Made by a program: the position numbers and the translations under genes
The notes under the pieces: model-generated
Told to the model about the DNA's origin: nothing
Databases searched by the model: none
What the model saw: the letters and a program-made list of their open reading frames with translations, nothing else
Shown here: positions 7,903-16,600 of the stretch, piece after piece
How the letters are laid out: each line of letters begins with the position of its first letter
Numbering within the stretch: the stretch's first letter is position 1
Origin: Coriobacteriaceae bacterium
GTDB taxonomy: Bacteria > Actinomycetota > Coriobacteriia > Coriobacteriales > Coriobacteriaceae
DNA: 64,000 nucleotides
Reading direction: 5' to 3'
Assembly: GCA_902363875.1 (NCBI GenBank)
Contig: CABJBO010000006.1
Span: 33,875-97,874 of the forward strand

Positions 7903-8712
7903 CTACAAGGTCTGTTCGTTCAGGAAGACCAAAGTGTTCTTATTTGAAAGCTCGGGAAAGTGACGATAACCAACGTCAAACGCGGTGAGCCCGCTTACAT
8001 CCTCGAGCTTGTTTTCTGCCATCCAGCGCACCATGGAACCACGTGCCTTTTTGCTGGCGGTCGAGCGCTGGATGGGCTTACCGTTGCGGATGCCTTCGCC
8101 AAAGAGACACGTGACGACCGTGGCGTCGCCCGCGAGATGGGGCAGAACGGCTTTGGCGTACTCTACGCTGGCGAGGTTGACGATCGTGGTGTTTGAGCCT
8201 GCCGGGGCGATAGCCCGCGCGAGCTTGTCGCTCCAAAACGCATAGAGGTCTCGGGCATCGTCAACGGCGAGCTTCGCGCCCATCTCCAGCCGATATGGTT
8301 CGACGGCATGAAAGGGGCGAACGCACCCGTAGAGGCCAGAGAGGATCCACAGGTGGCTTTGCAGCCATGCGAGCTGCGCGGAATCCATCACCTCGGGCGC
8401 CATGCTCTGGTATTGAATGCCGTGGTAGGACATGACGGCAGGGGAGAGGTGACAGGCGAGTGCGGGATTGTCGAGATCGCCGTTTTTCAGGATGGGCCCG
8501 AACTCATGCAGGGTGTTGAGGCAAGGCCCCAGCAGTTTGTCACTCACGTTCCATAGCGCCTGCAGGCTGTCGCTGCCTTCATTCCGCTCGATATCTAGCA
8601 GTGCGCGGTGGAGGCGAGCCGTCTCGCGCGCAAAGGGTGGAATGCCCAGGACTTCAAAAGCATCTTGGGCCGCGCACATCTGCTTGGCGGGCGAAATGAC
8701 GACCTGCAGCAT
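7903..8712 (-). CDS. yaaA: Peroxide stress protein YaaA (UPF0246/DUF328)
   Basis: A 269-residue cytosolic protein. The N-terminal MLQVVISPAKQM is the family's hallmark SPAK motif. It is followed by YHGIQYQSMA, LSGLYGCVRPFHAVEPYRLEMG, LASVEYAKAV and the C-terminal KKARGSMVRWM. Length and layout match YaaA, which lowers free iron and DNA damage during peroxide stress and binds DNA in E. coli. ATG 8712 is taken because it starts at the conserved N-terminus; the open frame continues to 8913 only through a palindromic repeat. It stands alone on the minus strand after the peptidase gene. Confidence 0.92.
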   Translation of the reverse strand: MLQVVISPAKQMCAAQDAFEVLGIPPFARETARLHRALLDIERNEGSDSLQALWNVSDKLLGPCLNTLHEFGPILKNGDLDNPALACHLSPAVMSYHGIQYQSMAPEVMDSAQLAWLQSHLWILSGLYGCVRPFHAVEPYRLEMGAKLAVDDARDLYAFWSDKLARAIAPAGSNTTIVNLASVEYAKAVLPHLAGDATVVTCLFGEGIRNGKPIQRSTASKKARGSMVRWMAENKLEDVSGLTAFDVGYRHFPELSNKNTLVFLNEQTL

Positions 8713-8736
8713 GGACTCTCCTCTGCCAAAAAGGAA

Positions 8737-8801
8737 GTTGCGGTGGAATACGGTCTGTTTTGGCCGTTTATGGGCCAGTTTAGTCTGTATTTCACCGCAA
8801 C
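8737..8801. repeat. Dispersed palindromic element, copy 1 (GTTGCGGTG...CACCGCAAC)
   Basis: The left arm at 8737-8760 opens GTTGCGGTGGAATACGG and the right arm at about 8779-8801 ends TTTCACCGCAAC. The arms pair with a few G-T type mismatches, and an inner hairpin TGGCC/GGGCCA caps the structure. A second copy with the same arms is at 63867-63931. It lies just upstream of yaaA, 15 bases past the aminopeptidase stop. Confidence 0.8.
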
Positions 8802-8815
8802 TGATGAAGGGTTGG

Positions 8816-10213
8816 TTACGCGCGCTCGATGAAGGCCTTGTAGCCGCGATAGGCCTCGTAGATATCGGCCTTGTTAGCGACCTCCCACAGGGCGTGCATG
8901 GACAGGACGGCAACGCCAGAGTCGATGACGTTCATGCCGTACTTAGCCATGATGTATGCGATGGTGCCGCCGCCGCCCGCGTTGACGCGACCGAGCTCGC
9001 AGGTCTGGAAGTCCACGCCGGCCTCGTCCATGATGTCGCGGATGAGGGCCACATACTCGGCGTCGGCGTCGTTAGAGCCGCCCTTGCCGCGGCTGCCCGT
9101 GTACTTGTTAAAGCACAGGCCGCGACCCATAAAGGCTGCGTTCTTGGTTTCGAACTTGCCGGCGTAGCCCGGGTCGAAGCCGGCGGACACGTCGGAGGAG
9201 AGCATGCGGCTGCGGGCGAGCGCGCGGCGCAGGGCCAGCGGGCTATCCTCGCCGGCGAGCGTCATGATCTCGGCGACGGTGTTCTCGAAGAAGCGGCTCG
9301 TCATGCCGGTGGCACCCACGGAACCGATCTCCTCCTTGTCGACGATGAGTGTGATGCTCGTGCGCTCCATGTTGGCGACGTTGATCTGGGCGAGCATGGA
9401 CGGATAGGCGCAGACACGGTCGTCGTGGCCATAGCCCAGAATCATGGAGCGGTCGAGGCCCATGTCACGGGCGGGGCCGGCGGGCACGACCTCGATCTCG
9501 GCGGAGAGGAAGTCCTCCTCCTCGACGTCGTACTGCTCCTTGAGGATATCCAGGAACATCTGCTTGACGGGCTCCTTGGGAGCGTCCTTGTCGTCCTCGT
9601 CAAACTTGACGGGGCGGCCGCCCACGATCACGTCGAGGATCTCGGCGTCGACGGCGTCCTTGGCGGGCTTGGCCATCTGCTCGCTCGAGAGGTGGATCAG
9701 CAGGTCGGAGATGGTAAAGACCGGGTCGTCGGCCTTGTCACCGATGTTGATGTCGACGGTGGTGCCGTCCTTTTTGCAGATGACGCCCACGAGTGCGAGC
9801 GGGGAAGCGACCCAGTGGTAGCTCTTGACGCCGCCATAGTAGTGCGTGTCGAGGTAGGCCATGTCGCCGGCCTCGAAGGCGGGATTCTGCTTGAGGTCTA
9901 GGCGCGGCGAGTCCACGTGGGCGCCCAGGATGTTAAAGCCCTGCTCGAGCGGGGCGGTGCCCAGGTTGACGAGCATGAGGTCCTTGCCGTGGTTGGCGGC
10001 GTACACCTTGTCGCCGGCCTTGAGCGCGCGGCCCTCGGCGATCACGGTCTCCAGATTGACGTAGCCCGCCTCCTCGGCCATCTTGATACCGGCCTTGACG
10101 CACAGGCGCTCGGTCTTGTTCTCACTCAAAAACTGCTTATAGCCGCGGCAAAGCTCCTCGAGCTCCTCGATCTGCTGTGGCGTGTACTTTTTCCATGCGC
10201 TGGGACGCTCCAT
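8816..10213 (-). CDS. M18-family aspartyl aminopeptidase
   Basis: A 465-residue cytosolic metallo-aminopeptidase. Metal ligands and motifs of the M18 family are visible: GAHVDSPRLDLKQNP (first His and Asp), DKEEIGSVGATG (Glu-Glu), a GHDDRVCAYPS block, and the C-terminal SMHALWEVANKADIYEAY (last His). Family members form large tetrahedral dodecamers that remove acidic N-terminal residues; the internal insertion around residue 190-240 is normal for the family. The start at 10213 has the Shine-Dalgarno GAAAGGAG; the open frame extends to 10801 only as antisense of polA. It is divergent from polA, with 166 bases between the two starts. Confidence 0.93.
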   Translation of the reverse strand: MERPSAWKKYTPQQIEELEELCRGYKQFLSENKTERLCVKAGIKMAEEAGYVNLETVIAEGRALKAGDKVYAANHGKDLMLVNLGTAPLEQGFNILGAHVDSPRLDLKQNPAFEAGDMAYLDTHYYGGVKSYHWVASPLALVGVICKKDGTTVDINIGDKADDPVFTISDLLIHLSSEQMAKPAKDAVDAEILDVIVGGRPVKFDEDDKDAPKEPVKQMFLDILKEQYDVEEEDFLSAEIEVVPAGPARDMGLDRSMILGYGHDDRVCAYPSMLAQINVANMERTSITLIVDKEEIGSVGATGMTSRFFENTVAEIMTLAGEDSPLALRRALARSRMLSSDVSAGFDPGYAGKFETKNAAFMGRGLCFNKYTGSRGKGGSNDADAEYVALIRDIMDEAGVDFQTCELGRVNAGGGGTIAYIMAKYGMNVIDSGVAVLSMHALWEVANKADIYEAYRGYKAFIERA

Positions 10214-10379
10214 GACGCAGGCTCCTTTCGGATCGATCGTGCTGGTTGATGTACCGTGAGCCATCGTATCACGCGCGGGCCCGCGGCGGCAGGGAAGCCT
10301 GATGTGCGGTGGCCGCGGGGCGGGGAGCGTGTAAACTGGTGTGAGCAAACCGTGCCCAGCCCAAAGCGAGGTATTCAAT

Positions 10380-13124
10380 ATGTCTGAAAAGCGCCGTACC
10401 TTTGCCGTCATCGACGGCAACTCGCTCATGCATCGCGCCTTCCACGCCGTGCCGCCGACCATGAACGCGCCGGACGGTCGCCCCACCAACGCGATCTTTG
10501 GTTTTCTGAACATGTTCCTCAAGATGATCGATGCCTTTAATCCCGACGGCGTTGTCGTGGCGTTTGACAAGGGCAAGCCGCGCGTGCGTATGGAGATGCT
10601 GCCGCAGTACAAGGCGCAGCGCCCGCCCATGGACCCCGACCTGCACGCGCAGTTCCCCATGATCAAGGAGCTGCTCGCCGCGCTCAACGTGCCCATTTTG
10701 CAGTCCGAGGGCTGGGAAGGCGACGATATCCTGGGAACCATGGCGCGCCTGGGCGAGGAGGCCGGCTGCGACATGCTGCTGGTGACCGGCGACCGCGACA
10801 TGTATCAGCTCGTGACCGAGCACGTCAACGTGGTCTCGACTCGCAAGGGCCTGTCCGACGTGGCGATCATGACGCCCGAGAGCGTGGACGACCTGTATCA
10901 CGGCATCACGCCGGCGCTCGTGCCCGATTTTTACGGTCTGAAGGGCGATACGTCGGACAACATTCCCGGCGTACCGGGCATCGGCCCCAAAAAGGCGAGT
11001 GCGCTCATCGCGCAGTACGGCAGCCTTGACGAGGTCATCGCGCATGCTGACGAGGTCAAGGGCAAGATGGGAGAAAACCTGCGCGCACACATCGACGACG
11101 CGCTGCTGAGCCGTAAGGTGGCGACCATCCGCACCGATGCACCCGTTGAGCTCGATTTTGAGGCGACGTCCTTCCCGGCGTTTTCCGCCGATGAGGTTTC
11201 CGCGGCGCTGGGCACGCTTGGTATCACCGCCATGCAGAACCGTTTCTTGGCGCTGATCGGCGGCGAGGGCGGGGCAGCTGCCAGCACGTTTGAGATTCCC
11301 GCCGTTTTGCGCGCAGCCGCCGGCGATGCTGGCGCGCTTGGTGCCGTTGCGGCTGAGGTCTCCCGCGTGATTGATGCCGGCGAGTGGGTCGCCGCCGTGG
11401 TGGACGATGACAAGGAAGAGGGCGCGCTCTTTGGGCTGACGCGCACGCTGTGGTTGGCGACGTCCAAGGGCCTGTTTGCGCTCGAGGAGGGCGACAGTGG
11501 TGCGGCGGCTGAGGTTGAGGGCTTCAACTTCGCCCACGGCGTGATTGCCGGCGTGCTCGCGCGTCTGTTTATGGAAGGCCGTGTGGCGAGCCCGGATATG
11601 AAGGCGCTTCTGCATGAGCTTTCGCCCATCGATTCTTCTGAGCTCGAGCTCATGGATCCGCTGGCAGTCGATTCCACGCGCATCTTCGATACCGTTGTTG
11701 CCGCCTACCTGTTGGATTCCGACCGCTCCGAGTTTGACGAGGTGTATCTGGCCGATACGTATCTGCAGATGGCGCTGCCTGCGGCGCGCGGCGCAGAGGG
11801 TGCTGGCGAGGACGCTCCTGCGCCCGCCGCTCGCACGGCGGCCTTGACGCTGGCGCTGGTTGCACCGCTGCGTGACCGCATGGCCCGCGAGAACGCCGCC
11901 AACGTGTTCGATGGGATCGAGATGCCGCTCGTGCCGGTGCTTGCCAAGATGGAGCGCGCGGGCATGCTCGTGGACCCCGACCGCCTGCACAGTCTGTCCG
12001 AGGGCCTGGCGACCCAGATTGCCGATGTCGAGCGCAGCATTCGCGACCTGGCCGGCGACGAGACCTTTAACATCGGCAGCCCCATGCAACTCTCGCACGT
12101 GCTGTTTGATGTTATGGGACTTCCGACCAAGGGCCTCAAAAAGACCAAGCGCGGCTACTATTCGACCAACGCCAAGGTGCTGAGCGACCTTGCCCGCGAC
12201 CATGAGATCGTGCGCCTGATTTTGGACTGGCGTGAGAAGTCCAAGATTAAGTCGACCTATCTGGACACGCTGGGCCCGCTGCGCCGTGGTGACGGGCGTG
12301 TGCACACCACGTACAACCAGACCATCACCGCGACGGGGCGTTTGTCTTCGAGCGACCCCAATCTGCAAAACATTCCGACGCGCTCGGAGCTGGGGCGTAC
12401 CGTCAAGACGGCGTTCTCGGCGGGCGAGGGCAGCGTCTTTTTGGCGGTGGACTACTCGCAGATCGAGCTGCGCCTGCTCGCGCATCTTTCGGGTGACGAG
12501 CACCTGGTGCGCGCCTTCAACGAGGGCGAGGACTTCCATGCCGAGACGGCCGCGCGCGTATTTGGCGTGCCGGTGTCCGAGGTGACACCCGACCTGCGTA
12601 GCCGCGCCAAGGCCGTGAACTTTGGCATCGTGTACGGTCAGCAGGCCTATGGTCTGTCGCAGTCGCTGCACATCTCGATGGCCGAGGCGCGCGATATGAT
12701 CGATCGCTACTACGAGGCCTACCCGGGCGTGCGCACGTTCCTCGACAATGTGGTGGCGCGAGCCAAGCAGACGGGCTATGCCGAGACCATGTATGGCCGC
12801 AGACGCCATATTCCCGAGCTCAAGGCCAAAAACCCACAGCTCCGCGGCTTTGGTGAGCGCACGGCCATGAACCACCCCATGCAGGGCACCGCCGCCGACA
12901 TCATCAAGATCGCCATGGCCCGCGTAAGCCGCCGCCTGGAAGAAGAGGGTTTTGCCGCCCACATGATCTTGCAGGTACACGACGAACTGGACTTTGAGTG
13001 CCCCGTCAACGAAGTCGAGCGCCTAACCACCATGGTCCGCGACGTCATGGAACACGTCGTAGACCTCCGCGTACCGTTGATCGCCGAAGCCAGCACCGGC
13101 ATAACCTGGGCCGACGCGAAATAG
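10380..13124 (+). CDS. polA: DNA polymerase I
   Basis: A 914-residue polymerase. Residues 1-290 are the 5' nuclease domain (FAVIDGNSLMHRAFHA, GDRDMYQL, GDTSDNIPGVPGIGPKKA). Residues about 300-520 are the 3'-5' exonuclease fold, but the motif-I D-x-E pair is not found and the other acidic sites are poor, so proofreading is probably absent. Residues about 530-914 are the polymerase: motif A DYSQIELRLLAHLSGDEH, O-helix RSRAKAVNFGIVYGQQAYG (Arg, Lys, Phe and Tyr all in place) and motif C LQVHDELDFE. ATG 10380 opens at the conserved sequence. It acts in repair and Okazaki-fragment processing and appears monocistronic. Confidence 0.97.
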   Translation: MSEKRRTFAVIDGNSLMHRAFHAVPPTMNAPDGRPTNAIFGFLNMFLKMIDAFNPDGVVVAFDKGKPRVRMEMLPQYKAQRPPMDPDLHAQFPMIKELLAALNVPILQSEGWEGDDILGTMARLGEEAGCDMLLVTGDRDMYQLVTEHVNVVSTRKGLSDVAIMTPESVDDLYHGITPALVPDFYGLKGDTSDNIPGVPGIGPKKASALIAQYGSLDEVIAHADEVKGKMGENLRAHIDDALLSRKVATIRTDAPVELDFEATSFPAFSADEVSAALGTLGITAMQNRFLALIGGEGGAAASTFEIPAVLRAAAGDAGALGAVAAEVSRVIDAGEWVAAVVDDDKEEGALFGLTRTLWLATSKGLFALEEGDSGAAAEVEGFNFAHGVIAGVLARLFMEGRVASPDMKALLHELSPIDSSELELMDPLAVDSTRIFDTVVAAYLLDSDRSEFDEVYLADTYLQMALPAARGAEGAGEDAPAPAARTAALTLALVAPLRDRMARENAANVFDGIEMPLVPVLAKMERAGMLVDPDRLHSLSEGLATQIADVERSIRDLAGDETFNIGSPMQLSHVLFDVMGLPTKGLKKTKRGYYSTNAKVLSDLARDHEIVRLILDWREKSKIKSTYLDTLGPLRRGDGRVHTTYNQTITATGRLSSSDPNLQNIPTRSELGRTVKTAFSAGEGSVFLAVDYSQIELRLLAHLSGDEHLVRAFNEGEDFHAETAARVFGVPVSEVTPDLRSRAKAVNFGIVYGQQAYGLSQSLHISMAEARDMIDRYYEAYPGVRTFLDNVVARAKQTGYAETMYGRRRHIPELKAKNPQLRGFGERTAMNHPMQGTAADIIKIAMARVSRRLEEEGFAAHMILQVHDELDFECPVNEVERLTTMVRDVMEHVVDLRVPLIAEASTGITWADAK

Positions 13125-13172
13125 GGAAGCACTCCGTAAGGCAAGCTCGCCCAAGACGCAAGCCCCCACATA

Positions 13173-13212
13173 CTTAAGATTTGGGACAAACACTACTGAT
13201 TAATTTGACCCA
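13173..13212. repeat. 40-bp dispersed repeat, copy 1 (CTTAAGATTTGGGACAAA...)
   Basis: The first 18 bases and the CTGATTAATTTG block match a second copy at 25331-25370; I count 35 identical positions of 40. It lies about 50 bases after polA. The inverted symmetry (TGGGACAAA against TTTGACCCA) is weaker here than in copy 2. Confidence 0.75.
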
Positions 13213-13225
13213 CAGTAACCAAAAC

Positions 13226-13260
13226 AGAGGGGAGCCCCTCCCAACAAGGAGCTCCCCTCT
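13226..13260. terminator. Hairpin after polA (probable terminator)
   Basis: AGAGGGGAGC pairs perfectly with GCTCCCCTCT (10 bp) around a 15-base C-rich loop. The T-tract is weak on the plus strand (CTCAAATCATTT) and slightly better on the minus strand, so termination may be inefficient. Confidence 0.55.
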
Positions 13261-13328
13261 GCTCAAATCATTTCAGCTAAGTATCTAGACACTCAAGACG
13301 CCATCTTGGCGGCAGGAAAGTAAACCTA

Positions 13329-13458
13329 GGACCTGGCCGGGCGGCGCGGATTAGTTTTTCGTAGATTCCGCACGAGCCGGAAAGCACTTAATGTGCTTTC
13401 CGAGCGAGCCCAGGACCTGACCGAACGAAAAACTAATCCGCGCCGCCCGGCCAGGTCC
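13329..13458. repeat. Long inverted-repeat element E1 with structured core
   Basis: A perfect 33-bp inverted repeat (13329-13361 against 13426-13458) encloses a 64-base core. The core opens AGATTCCGCACGAGCC and holds a 10-bp hairpin (13378-13387/13393-13402, loop TTAAT). It sits between convergent polA and the HAD gene, 12 bases from the HAD stop. It encodes no plausible protein. See findings for the related element at 39129. Confidence 0.85.
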
Positions 13459-13469
13459 GACGAGCCACG

Positions 13470-14297
13470 TTACCGAGCCGCCAGGATGGCGTCGATGAGC
13501 GTCAGTACGCCCCCGTCGTTGTTGCTCGGAATGCGCCATTTGGCATGCGCGTTCATGTGCTCCTCGGCATTGTCCACGATAAAGCTATGCCCGACGCGCT
13601 CCAGCATGGGGATGTCGTTGTACGTATCGCCCACGGCAGCGGCGTCGGCGATATCGATGCCCAGGCGCTCGCAGAGATGTGCTACGCCCGACCCCTTGTC
13701 GACGCCCAGGTTCATAAAGTCGATCCACTCGCGGCCAGCATTGGTGACATAGAGTCGGTCCGAGAATGCCGGGCTGTAGTCCTCGCGAAACGCTGGCTCG
13801 GCATCGTAGGCGGGGAAGAAGATCGAAATCTTGTTAGACTCGATGTCAATGCCCTCAAAGCTATCGACGTAGTTGATCGTGTTGTAGTAGACGCTGATCT
13901 CGTCGTGGTATTGATGATCGCGGGCAAGTACATAGAACTCGTCGAAGCAGCACAGGACGGGGACAGCGCGCGAATCCTCCGAGGCGCGGCTCAAGACCTG
14001 CTGATACAGCGCCACGTCGATAGTGCTCTTATAGATATAGTTGCCGCGGTAGATAACGCACGCGCCGTTATCGGGGCAAAAAGCGATGCGGCTCTTGATG
14101 TCCTCAAACATCTCCTCGAGTTTGGGGGCGGGGCGTCCGCTGGCGGGGCAGAATACGATGCCGGCGTCGGCGAGCTTGTCCAGACGCTCATCAAGACCCT
14201 GCGGCAACACGCGCTCGTCGGTGAGCAGCGTCTTGTCCATGTCGACGGCGATGAGTTTAATGTTGCCGATGTTGGCGTCTGATTCATAAGTCTGCAT
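13470..14297 (-). CDS. Cof-type HAD-IIB family phosphatase
   Basis: A 275-residue haloacid-dehalogenase phosphatase. Motif I is IAVDMDKTLLTD at residues 15-26 (Asp nucleophile and general acid), motif II is the CPASGRP region, motif III is VDKGSGVAHLCERLGI (Lys), and motif IV is VGDTYNDIPMLERVG (metal-binding Asp pair). A type C2 cap lies between motifs II and III. Such enzymes dephosphorylate sugar phosphates, flavin intermediates or pyridoxal phosphate; the substrate cannot be inferred. The start at 14297 is followed by the conserved core; an internal start is possible at codons near 14260. It is monocistronic and convergent with polA. Confidence 0.9.
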   Translation of the reverse strand: MQTYESDANIGNIKLIAVDMDKTLLTDERVLPQGLDERLDKLADAGIVFCPASGRPAPKLEEMFEDIKSRIAFCPDNGACVIYRGNYIYKSTIDVALYQQVLSRASEDSRAVPVLCCFDEFYVLARDHQYHDEISVYYNTINYVDSFEGIDIESNKISIFFPAYDAEPAFREDYSPAFSDRLYVTNAGREWIDFMNLGVDKGSGVAHLCERLGIDIADAAAVGDTYNDIPMLERVGHSFIVDNAEEHMNAHAKWRIPSNNDGGVLTLIDAILAAR

Positions 14298-14851
14298 AAA
14301 TGCGCCTTTCCGTTTCCAGATTGTTTCGGGCGTAATGACCCTCTGCTATGTAATCGAGCGTATTTTCGCAGGAATGGTGCGTACTTGCACTGCAATTCAC
14401 AAACTAATGAAAAAACTTTTCAGAAATTTGAATTTGTCGCTTGTACAGCAGGCACTTTAGCGTAATATAGCGACCATCGAAAACGGAGACGGCAAAAGCA
14501 CCGCTTACCGAGGAAAAGGTACCGTTTGCGATATTAGAATTGCGCCCGGCGATAGGTGAAAGGAGAGGCAGATGCAGTTCGTAAAGATCATCACTACTGC
14601 AGACAATGCCATCCGACGCCAGCGCGCAATTTCCCGACGACGATAACAATCGTCTCTGTCCGCATGGGGCTAAATGCCCCAACAGAGTCATTTTGAGGTC
14701 GTTGGGTTTTAGCACGACATTGCTGCATGTTTCTAGGGCATGCTGTGCTGCTTTTTGCTATTTAACCTGATATTGCACGGTTTTTTGACCTCGAAATGAC
14801 TTGCAACTGACCGATGTTCTAACTAGCTACCAAGGGCGAAAGGAAACAGCC
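14298..14851. other. 554-bp intergenic region between HAD gene and argG
   Basis: No credible gene is seen; a 103-residue minus-strand open frame at 14404-14715 has atypical composition and no ribosome-binding site. The region holds a small hairpin (GGGGC/GCCCC near 14667-14680, flanked by CTCTG/CAGAG). It also holds a spaced inverted repeat of 14 bases with one mismatch (14687-14700 against 14787-14800, GTCATTTTGAGGTC-type) that encloses the likely argG promoter region. No arginine-repressor box is clear to me. Confidence 0.55.
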
Positions 14852-16078
14852 ATGAGCAAGGAAAAAGTCGTTCTCGCATATTCCGGTGGTCTTGATACAT
14901 CCGTATGTGTCAAGTGGCTCCAGGACGAGAAGAATCTCGATGTTGTTTGTGTCTGCGGCAACGTGGGCCAGGAGGAGACCGGTCTGGACGCCAAGAAGCA
15001 GAAGGCCCTCGACCTGGGCGTTCTCGATTGCCAGGTGCTCGACCTGCGCGACGAGTTCTCCGATGAGTTCCTGACTAAGGCCATCGCCGCAAACTCTATG
15101 TACGAGAACAAGTATCCGCTGCTCTCCGCCCTGTCCCGCCCGCTGCTCGCCAAGAAGCTTGTCGAGGTCGCTCACGAGTTTGGCGCGACCTACGTCGCCC
15201 ACGGCTGCACCGGCAAGGGTAACGACCAGGTTCGTTTTGAGGCTGCCGTCAAGGCCCTCGACCCCGAGCTTAAGGTTATCGCCCCGGTTCGCGAGTGGGA
15301 TCTGAAGTGCCGTCCCGATGAGGTTGCCTATGCTCACGCCCACAACGTGCCGGTTCCCGAGGGCGCCAACGACAACCCCTATTCCATCGACGACAACCTG
15401 TGGGGTCGCGCCATCGAGTGCGGTCACCTGGAGGATCCCTGGAACGAGCCGCTCGACGACGCCTGGGTTATGACCAAGAACCCCGAGGACACGCCGGACA
15501 CCCCGACCTACACCGAGATTGAGTTTGAGGCGGGCAAGCCCGTCGCCGTCGACGGCAAGAAGATGAAACTCTCCGAGATCGTCATCGCCCTCAACAAGAT
15601 CTCTGGTGACAACGGCTTTGGCCGTCTCGACCTGGTCGAGGATCGTCTGGTGGGCCTCAAGAGTCGCGAGTGCTACGAGGTTCCTGGCGCCCTGACGCTC
15701 ATCACCGCCCACAAGGCGCTCGAGGACATCTGCGTCGAGGGCGACCTGCTCAAGACCAAGATTAAGCTCGAGCAGGATTGGGCCACCGCCGTGTACAACG
15801 GCCAGTGGTACAGCCCGCTCAAAAACGCGCTCGATGCCTTTATGGCCGACACCCAGAAGTTCGTGACCGGCACCGTCCGTCTGAAGTTCTTTAAGGGCAA
15901 CTGCCATGTCGTCGGCCGCAAGAGCCCGTTTAGCCTGTATGACTACGGTCTGGCTACCTACGACCGCGACACTACGTTTGACGAGAAGGCCAGCGCCGGC
16001 TTTATCGAGATCGATACGCTGTCGCTCAAGACGTGGGCTAAGGTCCAGGGCCCCAGCTCTGCTGCCGCCCAGGCCTAG
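14852..16078 (+). CDS. argG: Argininosuccinate synthase
   Basis: A 408-residue cytosolic enzyme that joins citrulline and aspartate with ATP. The N-type PP-loop LAYSGGLDTSVCVKWL is at residues 8-23. Further blocks are AHGCTGKGNDQVRFE near 118, the NLWGRAIECGHLEDP block near 184-198, and GRKSPFSLYDYGLATYD near the C-terminus. The length is typical of type-I ArgG. ATG 14852 has the Shine-Dalgarno CGAAAGGA. argH follows 520 bases later, so the last two arginine steps are clustered but separated by a hairpin and a possible small gene. Confidence 0.97.
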   Translation: MSKEKVVLAYSGGLDTSVCVKWLQDEKNLDVVCVCGNVGQEETGLDAKKQKALDLGVLDCQVLDLRDEFSDEFLTKAIAANSMYENKYPLLSALSRPLLAKKLVEVAHEFGATYVAHGCTGKGNDQVRFEAAVKALDPELKVIAPVREWDLKCRPDEVAYAHAHNVPVPEGANDNPYSIDDNLWGRAIECGHLEDPWNEPLDDAWVMTKNPEDTPDTPTYTEIEFEAGKPVAVDGKKMKLSEIVIALNKISGDNGFGRLDLVEDRLVGLKSRECYEVPGALTLITAHKALEDICVEGDLLKTKIKLEQDWATAVYNGQWYSPLKNALDAFMADTQKFVTGTVRLKFFKGNCHVVGRKSPFSLYDYGLATYDRDTTFDEKASAGFIEIDTLSLKTWAKVQGPSSAAAQA

Positions 16079-16232
16079 CGCCTCCTTCCTTTGGTATCCG
16101 CGCGGCCCATCCGCGTGATACATAACGGGCGCATGGGGTCCCTACCTTTCGTTATGCTTGCTGACACTTCTTAACATCGGTGGCCCCTACGTTCCGCCCG
16201 CATATATGATGCCGCGTCTGCGGCTGAGTCCG

Positions 16233-16260
16233 AGCCCCGCCGGGGTTGTCCGGCGGGGCT
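16233..16260 (+). terminator. GC-rich hairpin downstream of argG
   Basis: AGCCCCGCCGG, loop GGTTGT, CCGGCGGGGCT: a perfect 11-bp stem. The following bases are CCTCCTATCAATTT rather than a clean T-run. It may be a terminator or an mRNA-stabilising end. Confidence 0.6.
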
Positions 16261-16311
16261 CCTCCTATCAATTTGACGGCCCTGCGCCTATATATATGGG
16301 GAGTATCCATT

Positions 16312-16482
16312 ATGTTCAATGCTATCGCGCATGCTTTACTTGCCCTCGCGCCCGAGTTCGATGCTGCAAAGGTCGAGGACGTTCCTATGAGCCTAAAGGC
16401 CTGGATCGATGGTTCGCAGGGCAACATTCGGAGGGAGACGTTGGGCGCCAAGTGCATGGCGCGTCACTTCTTTGCAAATTAG
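16312..16482 (+). CDS. Possible small protein (56 residues), unknown
   Basis: An open frame from ATG 16312 with GGGGAG nine bases upstream, giving MFNAIAHALLALAPEFDAAK and ending CMARHFFAN. The N-terminus is mildly amphipathic. No family is recognised. It lies between argG and argH on the same strand, 118 bases before argH. It could be an expressed microprotein or chance; the spaced ribosome-binding site is the main support. Confidence 0.35.
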   Translation: MFNAIAHALLALAPEFDAAKVEDVPMSLKAWIDGSQGNIRRETLGAKCMARHFFAN

Positions 16483-16600
16483 CTATATGGCCTCGCACAT
16501 GGTGGGGAATATGCAAAACTAGCGGTTGAGAAATCGCTTTAGCGACAGGGCGCATTGCTTTGGGCGCTTGTTTTGGGATTTGATGAAAGGGGACGGTTCC

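Noticed and set aside
10269..12980. 903-residue minus-strand open frame opposite polA
   Set aside because: It is antisense to a clear polA gene; its His/Gly/Arg-rich composition is the usual shadow of high-GC coding sequence.
14404..14715. 103-residue minus-strand open frame in the argG leader
   Set aside because: No ribosome-binding site, and it overlaps inverted repeats; I treat the region as non-coding.
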